DNA of 64,000 nucleotides from Iocasia fonsfrigidae (GCF_017751145.1 NZ_CP046640.1:2522137-2586136); one strand, 5' to 3'. Positions 27,888-38,994 are shown, counted from the stretch's first letter. Made by a program: numbers and translations. Notes: generated by a model from the sequence alone, not told the origin.

Positions 27888-28001
27888 TTAGAAATTAACA
27901 CCAGATGATAATATTATATTAGCATATGCTGTTGTTTCCCCACTTCTAACTACAGCCTTAGCCTCTTTAGTCATTTCTTTGAAGTCCTGGTAGCTAACCT
28001 T
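27888..28001 (-). pseudogene. C-terminal remnant of RbsD (D-ribose pyranase)
   Basis: A frame ending at TAA 27888 reads YQDFKEMTKEAKAVVRSG, then ETTAYANIILSSGVNF. This is the RbsD/FucU C-terminus (usually AVIRTGE-x-TPYANIIL-x-xGV-x-F). It overlaps the end of the isomerase gene in another frame and has no upstream part, so a deletion appears to have joined the end of rbsD to the operon. Confidence 0.7.
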
Positions 28002-29418
28002 TATGATTATAAACATCCCATCCCAGGTAATTATTAAAAGCCTCTTCCAGTATATCAGCCACAGAAGAGAGATTAATTGCTACATGGTGTTCAAAACCAT
28101 TTGAACAAATATAATTCATCAACTTTTGTAAACCGGCAACCCTGGCAACCCCCCAGGAGCCAAATGTATCTAATGACTCTTCTGTTATCTCACCTTCAGC
28201 AAGATAAACCTGTATCTTACCAGTAGTATCATCAGTACTAACCCTGGCAAAGCTAATCTCATCAGCTTTAATCCTACCCTCAATAGCACCATAGGTATTT
28301 TCCTGTCCCAGTGTTGAACCCAGTATTTCAGGGTAATTTACTTTAGGACACTCATTACCTGAACAAGAGTAAATATCCCTGGCAAAATTACCACAATGGA
28401 AGATCACTGCTTTATCAGGGGCATTCTGATAATTATTATTCCAATCTACAATACCACTGGGTAGTTTTGAAGCAGCCTGGAGGGCATACATACTCAAAGC
28501 CCCCATAACATCACTTTCACAAGCAGATGGCACACCTTCATTAGATAAGATGCTCATCACTGTACAGGGGTTGATACCCAACGCTCCCTGAAGGGAATCC
28601 CAGCATTGAAAAGCTACTGCATCTATTTCATTATCAACAACCCAATCCCGGTAGACCAACAGTAATTTGGCCATTTTCAGTAGAGAATCCCCAGGAACAC
28701 TATCAATATTCAGATATGACTCTATTTCTTTTAATCCCTCTTTAACCCTCTGTTCACTGTCTTCCAGCAATTCAATTCTATTCATTAAATCAAGTAACCC
28801 AATAGGTTCAACAAATATTCCATTATGCTGTAGTATTTTTTCACTAAAACGTACGGTATTAAAATCAGCCGGTCTGGCCCCAATTAAACCTATTCTGGCT
28901 CCTTTAATCTTATCAAAGACATTACATACCCCAATAAATTTGTCCAGGTCATCCTGGAACTGCTCTATATCAGGGTCAATAGTATGTGAACTGGTCAGGG
29001 TATAATTAATACCATACTGTCTTAAATTATTACAGACCGATATCTTACCACAAAAACTATCTCTCCGATGAATATAATCCATTTTTTCAATATCATCAGA
29101 AAAGGCATGAACTAGTACTGGTACATCCAAACCGCTCATTTTAATAGTTTCTACAATACTTTTTTCATCACCAAAATTAGGCAGAGTAACAATAATCCCT
29201 TTAATTTTTTCACTATGTTTTTTAAATAAAGCAGCACTTTTGCGGGCATCATCCCTGTTCTGGACACTACCGTAAACCCCTTCATCCTCATCAAGGATAA
29301 TAGGATTAATACCCTTCGATTCCAGAATAGGTAATAATCTCTCTCTACCTTCCTTACATAATTCATCAGCGAAAAAATCCCGGTTACCAATTATCACACC
29401 TAAAGTAATCTTATCCAT
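27994..29418 (-). CDS. L-fucose/L-arabinose isomerase-like protein (474 aa)
   Basis: Cytoplasmic sugar isomerase superfamily (FucI/AraA-like). It has the two N-terminal Rossmann-like domains (GVIIGNRDFF; RIGLIGARPADFN), an AFQCWDSLQ segment with metal-site character, CESDVMGALSMYAL near residue 315, and HCGNFARD with a conserved histidine. ATG 29418 follows GAGGAG; an in-frame ATG 15 bases upstream precedes that site. It is last in the long LacI-headed operon. The likely role is aldose-ketose isomerisation of the sugar imported by the ABC transporter. Exact substrate is unknown. Confidence 0.8.
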   Translation of the reverse strand: MDKITLGVIIGNRDFFADELCKEGRERLLPILESKGINPIILDEDEGVYGSVQNRDDARKSAALFKKHSEKIKGIIVTLPNFGDEKSIVETIKMSGLDVPVLVHAFSDDIEKMDYIHRRDSFCGKISVCNNLRQYGINYTLTSSHTIDPDIEQFQDDLDKFIGVCNVFDKIKGARIGLIGARPADFNTVRFSEKILQHNGIFVEPIGLLDLMNRIELLEDSEQRVKEGLKEIESYLNIDSVPGDSLLKMAKLLLVYRDWVVDNEIDAVAFQCWDSLQGALGINPCTVMSILSNEGVPSACESDVMGALSMYALQAASKLPSGIVDWNNNYQNAPDKAVIFHCGNFARDIYSCSGNECPKVNYPEILGSTLGQENTYGAIEGRIKADEISFARVSTDDTTGKIQVYLAEGEITEESLDTFGSWGVARVAGLQKLMNYICSNGFEHHVAINLSSVADILEEAFNNYLGWDVYNHKG

Positions 29419-29465
29419 AGATAACTCCTCCATCTTTAGTTTTAAACCTATATATTTATAAAGTT

Positions 29466-30527
29466 TTATTTGCCATTAACCTGCATAGCTGCCTTCTTTT
29501 CCATCCTATTTTGTAATTGATCAACAATAACAGCTGTTACAATTACTATTCCTTTAATAACCATCTGCCAGAATTCTGAAACACCCATCATTACCAATCC
29601 ATCACCTAAAACACCAATTACAAAAGCACCAACTATGGTACCTCCAATCTTACCAACACCACCACTGAGTGATGTCCCACCCAGTACTGTAGCTGCTATT
29701 GCACTCATCTCCCAGGTCTCACCTGTAGCAGGATGAGAAGCAACTAATTCTGAAGCAACTATTAGACCAACAATAGCACACATTAAACCAGAGAACATAT
29801 AGACAAACATCTTTGTTTTCTTAACCTTAATTCCAGAAATTTTAGCCGCCTTTTCATTACCACCTATAGCGTAAATATGCCACCCAAGTGGTGTCTTTTT
29901 AGAGATATAGACTGCAATCAGTGCTACAACAAACAATATCCAGATTTGATTTGGTATACCAAGTATTCTCCCTGAACCCAATACCGGAAAACCTGTATTA
30001 CCTAGTTCAGTTTTACCAATCAAATTGGAGAAAGTTCCACCACCTGACCTGAGCATAGCAAAACCCCTGGCAATATAAAGAGTACCCAGTGTTGCTATAA
30101 AAGGAGGTACATTAAAACGGCTAATTAAAAAACCATTAAAGGCACCTGCTAAAACACCCAGAGCCAGTGTAATCAGGGCAATTATAAATACATTAAAATA
30201 AATAGCTACACCAAACATTGGTAAAACCAGCCCCTGATTTATTAAACCACCAGCAATCATAGCGGAAAGTCCAACAATTGAACCAACAGATAAATCAATA
30301 CCACCACTGATAATTACAAAGGTCATCCCAATAGCTAATAAGGCATACTGAGCCACATGTTTTGTCATAATAAATACATTGGTAACTGATAAAAAGTTGG
30401 GAACAAAAATACTAAAGAAGATAATCAATAATATTAAGGCAATAAATGTCCTCATCTTCATTAGAAGCATTCCCAGAGTCATATCGCCAAATAACCCTTT
30501 TTTATTGTCAAGTAAAGATATGTTCAT
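29466..30527 (-). CDS. Sugar ABC transporter permease, RbsC family (353 aa)
   Basis: Integral membrane permease with about ten hydrophobic segments. Family motifs include GMTFVIISGGIDLSVGS, NVPPFIATLGT, GRILGIPNQI and SAIAATVLGGTSLSGGVG. ATG 30527 follows GAGGGAG nine bases away. The gene sits between the ATPase and isomerase genes in the operon, so the transporter is complete (binding protein, ATPase, permease). Confidence 0.92.
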   Translation of the reverse strand: MNISLLDNKKGLFGDMTLGMLLMKMRTFIALILLIIFFSIFVPNFLSVTNVFIMTKHVAQYALLAIGMTFVIISGGIDLSVGSIVGLSAMIAGGLINQGLVLPMFGVAIYFNVFIIALITLALGVLAGAFNGFLISRFNVPPFIATLGTLYIARGFAMLRSGGGTFSNLIGKTELGNTGFPVLGSGRILGIPNQIWILFVVALIAVYISKKTPLGWHIYAIGGNEKAAKISGIKVKKTKMFVYMFSGLMCAIVGLIVASELVASHPATGETWEMSAIAATVLGGTSLSGGVGKIGGTIVGAFVIGVLGDGLVMMGVSEFWQMVIKGIVIVTAVIVDQLQNRMEKKAAMQVNGK

Positions 30528-30548
30528 AGTTATATACTCCCTCTTCAA

Positions 30549-32099
30549 TTATTTTTCAACAGAATGTCCAACTGATGACGCCCTAACTAATTTTTCCTCT
30601 GTCATTTCAGCCCTGGTAAATTCACCTGTTATTTTACCTTCAGACATAACAATAACCCTATCAGATACGGCCATAATCTGTTTTAGCTCTGAAGCAACAA
30701 ATATTATCCCTAATCCCTGTGAAGCAAGTTCATCCATTATCTTAAATACATCTTCCTTGGCCCCAACATCTATCCCCCGGGTAGGTTCATCTAAAAGTAA
30801 AACCTCTGGTTCTGTTAAAATACCCTTACCTATAACTACCTTCTGTTGATTGCCACCACTCAATGAATCAACAGTTAAATCCATGTCTGCTACTTTAATA
30901 GCTAAATCTTCAATCATTCTATTGACAGCGTTATTAACTTCATTATCCACCAGATGGAAGCCCCTACAAAATTTTGCTAAACTGGATAAGGTAGTATTCT
31001 TTTTGACAGATAATACTGGGACCAATCCCTCAGTCTGTCTGTTTTCAGGAATATGTGCTAATCCATGTTTGATCTGGCCGCTTATCGAGCTGATTTTACA
31101 CTTTTCTCCCTTTAAATAAATACTATTATCTATCTCAGTGTGAAACCCCATTAAGGTCTCCAATAGTTCTGTTCGTCCAGCCCCGAGCAAACCATAAATA
31201 CCCAGTATTTCCCCTTTATGTAGAGAAAATGAAACATGGTCTACCAGATAACCACCTGCTGGATCAGGTAGAATTACAGAGTCAGCCCTCAATACCTCTT
31301 CATCACTAACCACATGTTTCATATCTATATCCAGGATTTCACGGCCCAACATTTTATTAACAATCCAGCTAATATCAATCTCACTTACTTTTCTCTCATC
31401 TATTTTTAGACCATCCCGCAGTACTGTTATATAATCAGCAATATTTATTATCTCCTCTAATCTATGTGAGATATATACTATTGAGATCCCTTCTTTTTTA
31501 AGGTCATTAATTATCTTAAACAATATCTCAACCTCAGATGAACTTAATGAAGATGTTGGTTCATCCATAATTAAGACATGTAGGTTATCCTGTAATAAAC
31601 TCTTGGCTATCTCCACAATCTGCTGCTGACCTGCCCTAAGGTTACCAACCTTTGTCTGGGGATCAATATCCTGTTTTAATCTATCCAGAACAGCCCTGGT
31701 CTCTTGATAATGTTTCTTCTGATCAAGCATAAGTCCGTGCTTAACACTCTCTCTGGTCATAAAAAGATTTTGAGCAACTGTTAAGTCTTCAAAGAGATTT
31801 AATTCCTGATGGATAATACCTATTCCCTTCTGTTGGGCATCACGGGTACTAAAAAAAGTTGTTTCTTCTCCATTCAGGTAGATACAACCCTCATTAGGTC
31901 TTATTACACCAGCAATTATCTTCATTAAGGTAGATTTACCAGCACCATTTTCACCAACCAGGGCATTGACTTTACCCCGATATATATTAAAATCAACATC
32001 ATTTAAAGCAATTGTACCAGGATAAATTTTTTTTATCCCCCTGGTACTTAGACAAATTTCACTGCTGTAATCCCCTTGTTCCTTTAATTTTTGGTTCAT
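30549..32099 (-). CDS. Sugar ABC transporter ATPase, RbsA family (516 aa)
   Basis: Two fused ATPase domains. The first has Walker A GENGAGKST and Walker B LIMDEPTSSL; the second has the degenerate GLLGAGRTE, signature SGGNQQKV and LLLDEPTRGID. This is the standard layout of ribose/galactose-type importers. Its start codon shares a base with the stop of the DUF2291 gene, and the permease follows 21 bases after its stop. Confidence 0.93.
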   Translation of the reverse strand: MNQKLKEQGDYSSEICLSTRGIKKIYPGTIALNDVDFNIYRGKVNALVGENGAGKSTLMKIIAGVIRPNEGCIYLNGEETTFFSTRDAQQKGIGIIHQELNLFEDLTVAQNLFMTRESVKHGLMLDQKKHYQETRAVLDRLKQDIDPQTKVGNLRAGQQQIVEIAKSLLQDNLHVLIMDEPTSSLSSSEVEILFKIINDLKKEGISIVYISHRLEEIINIADYITVLRDGLKIDERKVSEIDISWIVNKMLGREILDIDMKHVVSDEEVLRADSVILPDPAGGYLVDHVSFSLHKGEILGIYGLLGAGRTELLETLMGFHTEIDNSIYLKGEKCKISSISGQIKHGLAHIPENRQTEGLVPVLSVKKNTTLSSLAKFCRGFHLVDNEVNNAVNRMIEDLAIKVADMDLTVDSLSGGNQQKVVIGKGILTEPEVLLLDEPTRGIDVGAKEDVFKIMDELASQGLGIIFVASELKQIMAVSDRVIVMSEGKITGEFTRAEMTEEKLVRASSVGHSVEK

Positions 32100-32788
32100 T
32101 ATTTTCTTCCTCCTATTACTTCTATTTTCACAGGGGTCAGAACAATTTCAGAAGATTGGACAACAAACACACCTTGAAAATCTATCACACTACCCTCTAA
32201 TTCCTCAAAATTAATATTCTGCAGAAATTCCTTATTAATCTTCTTATTTATTGCTGTAGAAAATTTGGCATATTCTATCTGATTACCAAAATTATTAAAT
32301 GAAATATAGTTAAGTGAATCTCTGATCGAACTGCCTCGAATAACTGGTCCTATCTGTATTGTTAAATCCTGATTTTGGTCAAATGGTTCTACATCAAGAT
32401 CTATGGTTCCATTACGTGATTCAGTATTAACAGATAAAATTTTACCCTTACCTTTAACAATGAACTTCCATGGTTTTCCAGGTGCTTCTTTGATACCATA
32501 TTTCTCACCAGCTGTATCAAGGTCTTTATCTATTTCATTTATAACTAGATTAATATTAACAGCTCCATTATTTATATAAGAAATAATTTTATCATTCCAG
32601 ACAGAATTGACATAATCTTCCAGTTCTCTTTCCTCACCATTTATAGTAACCATTGTTTCATTTTCAGAAGTACTATCTTTATTTAGTTCAACAACTGTCC
32701 ATAATCGGCATGAACTTAACACCATCATAGAACAAGCTAATAAAATAATAAGTAAAATATACTTTAAAAAATTATTTTTAAGTTTCAT
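32099..32788 (-). CDS. DUF2291-family lipoprotein (229 aa)
   Basis: Lipoprotein with lipobox SSC near residue 26 (MVLSSCRLW). The body, with EKYGIKEAPGKPWKF, SRNGTIDLDV, IGPVIRGSSIRDSL and YISFNNFGNQIEYA, matches the DUF2291 family, which is commonly encoded inside Rbs-type sugar transporter operons. Its role is not established; position suggests an accessory to the transporter. It overlaps the ATPase gene by one base. Confidence 0.8.
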   Translation of the reverse strand: MKLKNNFLKYILLIILLACSMMVLSSCRLWTVVELNKDSTSENETMVTINGEERELEDYVNSVWNDKIISYINNGAVNINLVINEIDKDLDTAGEKYGIKEAPGKPWKFIVKGKGKILSVNTESRNGTIDLDVEPFDQNQDLTIQIGPVIRGSSIRDSLNYISFNNFGNQIEYAKFSTAINKKINKEFLQNINFEELEGSVIDFQGVFVVQSSEIVLTPVKIEVIGGRK

Positions 32789-32841
32789 TATTATTCACCT
32801 GCAATATTAGTAATATAATTCATTAAATTAAAAATCTTTTT

Positions 32842-32874
32842 ACTACAGGGATGATTAACAATCATCCCTGTAGT
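32842..32874 (-). promoter_or_regulatory. Strong intercistronic hairpin after the binding-protein gene
   Basis: Perfect 15-bp stem ACTACAGGGATGATT with loop GTT. It is not followed by a T run on the minus strand, so it is more likely a transcript-end stabiliser or processing site than a terminator. It would keep binding-protein mRNA more abundant than the downstream transporter mRNA. Confidence 0.6.
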
Positions 32875-32889
32875 TTAAACACCTATCTA

Positions 32890-33846
<957 letters not shown>

Positions 33847-33965
33847 TTAATAATTACTCCATATACTTAACGACTTTTTATGCCCCCCTTCCCAGTAATT
33901 ATTCAATGGAGTGTGAATATAATAAAATTTTTAAATAAAGCAAATTTTAAATTAATTATAAAAAT

Positions 33966-35450
33966 TTATTTATTTAAGGTTCTCTTAACTGCAGTCTGCC
34001 AGCCATGATAATATTTGCTGCGCAAAGTTTTATCCATTTTCGCTTGATAAGTCTTGGAATTATTATTTAGGTTTTTAATGTCATCAATCGATTTCCAGAT
34101 ACCAATACTCAAGCCAGAAATATACGCAGCCCCAAGGGCCGACAATTCTGCAATCTCTGAGACTGCTACTTCTTTATTTAGCAATCCTGCCTGAAATTCC
34201 ATTAAAAATTGATTGCTGGTAGCACCACCATCTGCCCTTAAAACCTTTAGAGAAACCCCTGATTCCTCAACCATCAAATTAATTGCATCTGTAATCTGAT
34301 AGGCAATAGATTCTACCGCAGCCCTGATAATATGCCTCCTATCAGTCTTTTTAGTCATACCTACAATCGCTGCCCTGGCTGTCATATCCCAATAAGGAAC
34401 ACCCATACCAGAAAAAGCAGGTACTAAATAAACACCCTCATTATCCGCTATTTCTCTAATCAGGGGTTCAACCTCCTGGAAATCTTGGAAAAGACCTAGA
34501 TTATCCTTTACCCATTTTAAGGTATCACCTGAACTACGTATAATACCTTCAAAGGCATAATCAACCCTCCCATTCAAACCCCAGGCAATTGAGGTGACTA
34601 GCTTTTCTTTAAAGACAGGTTTTTTACCAATGTTTAACAAAACAGATGTGCCAGTTCCATAGGTCGCCTTGGCCATACCCGGTTGAAAACATTTTTGTCC
34701 AAAAAGCGCCCCCTGTGAATCCCCAATCACCCCTACTATAGGTATTTCCCTGGGGAGTAAATTGTTTAAATTGGTATAGGCAAAGACCTCATCAGGTGGT
34801 TTTACATCAGGAAGAATATCCTTATTCAATCCAAAGATATCTAATAGTTCTTCATCCCAGGATAGTTCTTTAATATTAAATAATAGTGTCCTACTTGCAT
34901 TAGTATAATCTGTTAGATGTACAGAACCACTGGTAAAATTCCAGATTAGCCATGAATCTATAGTCCCCATTAATAAGTTATTATCCCTCATTTTTTCCCT
35001 GGCCACATTAACATTATCTAATATCCATTTAATCTTTGTTGCCGAAAAATAGGGGTTAAGTAATAAACCCGTCTTCTCTTTTATCTTCTTATTAAGAAGC
35101 GGACTAGCCAGTTTATCACAGGCCTCTGCAGTCCTATTACACTGCCATACAATAGCATTATATACTGGTTCACCAGTATTCTTGTCCCAGGCCATTATTG
35201 TTTCCCGCTGGTTAGTTATGGCCAGAGACTCTATCTGATTTAAGTCAATATTACTTTCACTTAAGACATTTTCTATCAAAGAAATTATATTATTATAAAT
35301 TTCCCTGGGGTCATGTTCTACCCATCCGGATTGTGGATAATACTGTTGGTGTGGCTTAGATTTCTTTATTACAATATCCCCGCTTTCATCAATCAGAAGC
35401 ACCTTAGAACCTGATGTACTCTGATCAAGGGTTAAGATATATTTACTCAC
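33966..35450 (-). CDS. FGGY-family carbohydrate kinase, GlpK-like (494 aa)
   Basis: Phosphorylates a sugar or polyol with ATP. It is close to glycerol kinase: LDQSTSGSKVLLID, SGWVEHDPREIY, AITNQRETIMAWD, NAIVWQCNRT, GDSQGALFG, GTGTSVLLN, AFSGMGVPYWD and ADGGATSNQFLMEFQA. It is embedded in a transketolase/ABC-transporter operon with a LacI regulator and no glycerol facilitator, so the substrate is probably the product of the isomerase (a ketose) rather than glycerol. A GTG start follows TAGGTGATA, four bases after the transketolase stop. Confidence 0.85.
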   Translation of the reverse strand: MSKYILTLDQSTSGSKVLLIDESGDIVIKKSKPHQQYYPQSGWVEHDPREIYNNIISLIENVLSESNIDLNQIESLAITNQRETIMAWDKNTGEPVYNAIVWQCNRTAEACDKLASPLLNKKIKEKTGLLLNPYFSATKIKWILDNVNVAREKMRDNNLLMGTIDSWLIWNFTSGSVHLTDYTNASRTLLFNIKELSWDEELLDIFGLNKDILPDVKPPDEVFAYTNLNNLLPREIPIVGVIGDSQGALFGQKCFQPGMAKATYGTGTSVLLNIGKKPVFKEKLVTSIAWGLNGRVDYAFEGIIRSSGDTLKWVKDNLGLFQDFQEVEPLIREIADNEGVYLVPAFSGMGVPYWDMTARAAIVGMTKKTDRRHIIRAAVESIAYQITDAINLMVEESGVSLKVLRADGGATSNQFLMEFQAGLLNKEVAVSEIAELSALGAAYISGLSIGIWKSIDDIKNLNNNSKTYQAKMDKTLRSKYYHGWQTAVKRTLNK

Positions 35451-35454
35451 ATTA

Positions 35455-36393
35455 TCACCTACTATTACTTAATAGTTTTTTAGCCTCTTCTACTATAGAA
35501 GGAGTAGATAAACCATAATACTCATAGACTTCCTCTGCTTTACCAGCAATAGCTGGTTCATCTGGAATACCAATTATCTTCATCGATACAGGACTGTTTT
35601 GTGCTAAAACCTCTGCCACAGCAGAACCCAAGCCACCATATATACTATGTTCTTCCAGGGTAATAATATGACCAGTCTCTGCAGCTGACTTAATAATTAT
35701 TTCATCATCAAGCGGTTTTAAGGTATGCATATTTATTACCCGACAGCTGATACCCAATTTACTCAATTCCTCTGCACTATCCAGGGCAGTTCTAACCATC
35801 CTGCCACAGGCAATGATACTAAGATCAGAGCCATCTCTCATTACAACACCCTTAGCAATTTCAAAATCGACTTCACCCTGATATACATCAGGAACCGGAT
35901 TACGCCCGACGCGTATATAGACAGGGTCTTCATTATTGACCAGAACCTCAATCATCTTCTTACTTTCATATCTATCAGCAGGCATAATGACCTTTAGATT
36001 AGGAATAGCCCTCATTACTGCTATATCCTGAACAGCATGATGTGACATACCTAAAGGGCCATAGCTTAAACCACCACTAATCCCTATAACCTTGACATTA
36101 GTCTTTGAATAAGCCACATCTACTTTAATCTGTTCAATACTCCTCATGGATAAAAAAGCAGCATATGATGCAATATAGGGTTTTTTACCGGAAGCAGCCA
36201 GACCAGCTGCTATGCCTACCAGATTTTGTTCAGCTATCCCTACCTCTATCAACTGCTCAGGAAGCTCATCAGCAAATTTTGTCATTGAAGCCGAACCCCT
36301 GGAATCACTTGTTAAGACAACAATATCTCTGTCTATTTTAGCTAAATCAATTAATGTATCACAAATTGCTGCTTTATTTGCTAGTTCAGCCAT
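35455..36393 (-). CDS. Transketolase C-terminal subunit (312 aa)
   Basis: Split transketolase, second half: pyrimidine-binding and C-terminal domains. Motifs are AEQNLVGIAAGLA (the catalytic glutamate), SYAAFLSMRSIEQIK, GLSYGPLGMSHHAVQDIA and the end domain with ACGRMVRTALD and EEHSIYGGLGSAVAE. ATG 36393 overlaps the upstream half by eight bases. Together the halves give a thiamine-diphosphate enzyme that transfers a two-carbon unit. Confidence 0.92.
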   Translation of the reverse strand: MAELANKAAICDTLIDLAKIDRDIVVLTSDSRGSASMTKFADELPEQLIEVGIAEQNLVGIAAGLAASGKKPYIASYAAFLSMRSIEQIKVDVAYSKTNVKVIGISGGLSYGPLGMSHHAVQDIAVMRAIPNLKVIMPADRYESKKMIEVLVNNEDPVYIRVGRNPVPDVYQGEVDFEIAKGVVMRDGSDLSIIACGRMVRTALDSAEELSKLGISCRVINMHTLKPLDDEIIIKSAAETGHIITLEEHSIYGGLGSAVAEVLAQNSPVSMKIIGIPDEPAIAGKAEEVYEYYGLSTPSIVEEAKKLLSNSR

Positions 36394-37222
36394 CAATATC
36401 AACCCCTATAAGTGGACTTAACTCCTCTACAGCCTGATTTAATTCAGATGCTGAAGGTACACGGTGGTGCCAGCCAGCCTTATTCTCAATAAAGGATACA
36501 CCTTTACCTTTGATTGTATTAGCCAATATCATAGTTGGTTTGCCTTCCTCTACCGGTGTTGATGAAAGACACTTTTTAAGCTCTCCATAATTATGACCAT
36601 CTATTTCCAAAACCTGCCAACCGAAATTCCTCCATTTTCCTACCAACGGCTCAATACCCATAACCTCTTCTGTAGCTCCTGTAATCTGCAGTCTGTTCCT
36701 GTCAATAATTCCAATAAGATTATCAAGACCAAAATGGGCCCCTGCCATGGCTGCTTCCCACACTGAACCCTCTGCCTGTTCACCATCACCCATCAAAACA
36801 AAAACCCTGTAGTCCTTATTATCCATTTTAGCTGCTTTAGCCATTCCGACTGCTATTGACAATCCATGACCCAGTGCACCGGTATTCATCTCAATACCTG
36901 GTACCTTATTATTGGGATGACCTATTAACCTGGTCTGATACTGACAGAAGGTATTAAGTTCCTCCTTATCGATAAAACCCATATCTGCCAGGATACAATA
37001 ATATGATTCAACTGCATGACCTTTACTTAAGATAAATCTATCCCGTTCTTCCCAGTCAGGTTCATCAACTCTCAACTGCATAACATCATAATATAAGGTA
37101 GTTAAAATATCAGTGTCAGATAAAGAAGACCCGGTATGACCCATTTTTGCCTTAAAAATCATTTTAAGAAGATTCAATCTTATCTCAGCTGCTTTCCCTG
37201 CTAAAAATTGAACATCAGCCAA
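36386..37222 (-). CDS. Transketolase N-terminal subunit (278 aa)
   Basis: Split transketolase, first half: thiamine-diphosphate binding domain with ALGHGLSIAVGMA, MGDGEQAEGSVWEAAMAG and the metal-binding continuation NLIGIIDRNRLQ, plus IKGKGVSFIENKAGWHHR. Housekeeping transketolase is usually one polypeptide; split forms are frequent in sugar-catabolic operons. It starts with TTG after AAAGGGGGG. Confidence 0.92.
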   Translation of the reverse strand: MADVQFLAGKAAEIRLNLLKMIFKAKMGHTGSSLSDTDILTTLYYDVMQLRVDEPDWEERDRFILSKGHAVESYYCILADMGFIDKEELNTFCQYQTRLIGHPNNKVPGIEMNTGALGHGLSIAVGMAKAAKMDNKDYRVFVLMGDGEQAEGSVWEAAMAGAHFGLDNLIGIIDRNRLQITGATEEVMGIEPLVGKWRNFGWQVLEIDGHNYGELKKCLSSTPVEEGKPTMILANTIKGKGVSFIENKAGWHHRVPSASELNQAVEELSPLIGVDIDG

Positions 37223-37252
37223 TTTTATCCCCCCTTTAATTAATAATTGCTG

Positions 37253-38290
37253 TTACCTTTTTAGTACACTCTCCCTTGCAATTAATTCAGTATTTATTTC
37301 TATCTTTTGGTTCTGCAGGTCATTATTATTAATCTTCTCTATTAGTCTTTTGACAACTAAACCCCCATAGTATTGCTTAGGTACCCGTACAGTCGTCATT
37401 TTTGGGGTGCTAATCTCACAATAAGGCATATCATCAAACCCTATAATTGAAACCTCTTCAGGTATCTTAATCCCCTTTTCCTGTAAAGCCTTCATCGCCC
37501 CAAAAGCAATAATATCATTATCTGCAAAAAAAGCGGTTGGCAAGGCTGGATTGTGTTTTAAAAATTCACTCATATCACGATATGAGCCCTCCAGTGTAGG
37601 TTCAAGGTTAAATTGATATTTTTCATTTATTTCCATACCATGTTCCTGTAAAGTACTTCTAAAACCCTGTTTTCTATAGTAAAAGTTATTAATATAGACT
37701 GAACTATGTAAATAACCAATTCTAGAATGACCATGCTGAATTAAATAATTAGTCGCCTTAAAAGCAGCCTCAAAATTATTTATCAAGACAAAATCAAAAT
37801 CCTCATGTTTAAAATAACTATCCAGTAAAACAAGTGGTTTATTCAAAACCTTAAATTGCTCTAAATCCTCTTTAATCATTTCAGTAGCCAGTATTAAATA
37901 ACCTGATGACTCATCATTCTTTATATCCTGAATAATACTACCAAAGTCATCTAAACCCTCTGTAAGATGTGTAACCATCATTTCATAATCCTCTACCCGA
38001 CATTCCTTTTGAATACCTTCAATTAAATTAGCAAAGAAAGGGGTGTCAGAATAAACATAACCATGTTTTTTGTACAGAATAATCCTGATCGCCTTTTTCT
38101 CACCATTACTGCCGTTATTTGAATTTGTTTTTTTATAGCCCATATCACTGGCAATTCTTAAAATTTCTTCTTTAGTCTGTTCACTTACCCCTTTTTTATC
38201 ATTTAAGGCATTTGAAACAGTCGCTTTTGATACACCAGCTGTAGCAGCAATATCATCAAGGTTTACTTTTTTAATCGCATTTTTTTCCAT
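37253..38290 (-). CDS. LacI-family transcription regulator (345 aa)
   Basis: N-terminal LacI helix-turn-helix ([22 protein letters not shown]) with the hinge, then a periplasmic-binding-like sensor domain ([52 protein letters not shown]). First gene of the transketolase/ABC operon, so it probably represses it and responds to the sugar or a phosphorylated derivative. Candidate operators lie upstream. Confidence 0.93.
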   Translation of the reverse strand: MEKNAIKKVNLDDIAATAGVSKATVSNALNDKKGVSEQTKEEILRIASDMGYKKTNSNNGSNGEKKAIRIILYKKHGYVYSDTPFFANLIEGIQKECRVEDYEMMVTHLTEGLDDFGSIIQDIKNDESSGYLILATEMIKEDLEQFKVLNKPLVLLDSYFKHEDFDFVLINNFEAAFKATNYLIQHGHSRIGYLHSSVYINNFYYRKQGFRSTLQEHGMEINEKYQFNLEPTLEGSYRDMSEFLKHNPALPTAFFADNDIIAFGAMKALQEKGIKIPEEVSIIGFDDMPYCEISTPKMTTVRVPKQYYGGLVVKRLIEKINNNDLQNQKIEINTELIARESVLKR

Positions 38291-38350
38291 GACTAATAAC
38301 CTTCTTAAATTAAGTTTTTATAAATTTTATTTAATTCTTAATTAAATTAT

Positions 38351-38506
38351 AACTAAACAAAACTAAATTGTCAAGTAAACTTTTATAAACAATTTAGTAA
38401 TTTCAATTAATATTTATCAAAATTTAGTTGATAAAGTGTTATTGTAAACAAATATTTGGATTTAAATATTTATTTATAAAAAAAAACTCATTTTTTGTTT
38501 AGTAAA
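38351..38506. promoter_or_regulatory. Candidate LacI-family operators upstream of the sugar operon
   Basis: The motif TTTAGT/ACTAAA recurs five times (38351, 38361, 38391, 38421 and 38497). ACTAAATTGT (38362-38371) and ACAATTTAGT (38389-38398) form a perfect inverted repeat, and TTTATCAA (38413-38420) with TTGATAAA (38428-38435) forms another. The density of sites in an otherwise empty 320-bp region suggests operator binding; assignment to the adjacent regulator is inferred. Confidence 0.5.
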
Positions 38507-38571
38507 TTTTATTTATAGTTTAAATAAATACATAACTATGGAATTATAGAAAAAACATATTTCCTTGAAAT

Positions 38572-38602
38572 AAAAAAGAAGAGACATAAATGCCTCCTCT
38601 TT
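38572..38602 (-). terminator. Terminator after desulfoferrodoxin
   Basis: AAGAG / CTCTT stem with a longer imperfect extension, followed on the minus strand by a T run. Confidence 0.55.
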
Positions 38603-38613
38603 AACAGTTAAAT

Positions 38614-38994
38614 CTATTTATTTTCCCACAGGCCATGTATTGTACAATACTCCCTGACAGCCTTAACCTCAGATTTATCAATCTTAAACTCAGCCTCCGG
38701 ATTATTACCCGGCTTTAATTCTGCCCGAATTACTTTATCACCTGTTAAGACTTCAATAAATTTAATAAAATGTTCATCTTCCATTGGATGGGCTATATCA
38801 CCTACCTTTACTAAGATACCATTGTCTGTTTCTTCTAAAACAGGTAGGTGTTTTTCACCACCTGTATCCTCAGTTTTAGGAATCAATTTCTTCATATCTT
38901 CCCCACAACAAACCAATGCTGGAGCACCCTCATGTGTAATCTCTACTACATTTCCACAAACATCACACTTATAAAGTTCTCTTAGTTTTGTCAT
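38614..38994 (-). CDS. dfx: Desulfoferrodoxin (superoxide reductase, 126 aa)
   Basis: Reduces superoxide to hydrogen peroxide in anaerobes. The N-terminal desulforedoxin domain has YKCDVCGN and a CC pair (LVCCGEDM) that bind one iron. The second domain has GDIAHPMEDEHFIKFIEV with histidine ligands and the C-terminal EYCTIHGLWE, giving the Cys and His of the catalytic iron centre. This is the two-iron form. It is monocistronic, with a perfect promoter and Fur/PerR-like sites overlapping the transcription start. Confidence 0.96.
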   Translation of the reverse strand: MTKLRELYKCDVCGNVVEITHEGAPALVCCGEDMKKLIPKTEDTGGEKHLPVLEETDNGILVKVGDIAHPMEDEHFIKFIEVLTGDKVIRAELKPGNNPEAEFKIDKSEVKAVREYCTIHGLWENK

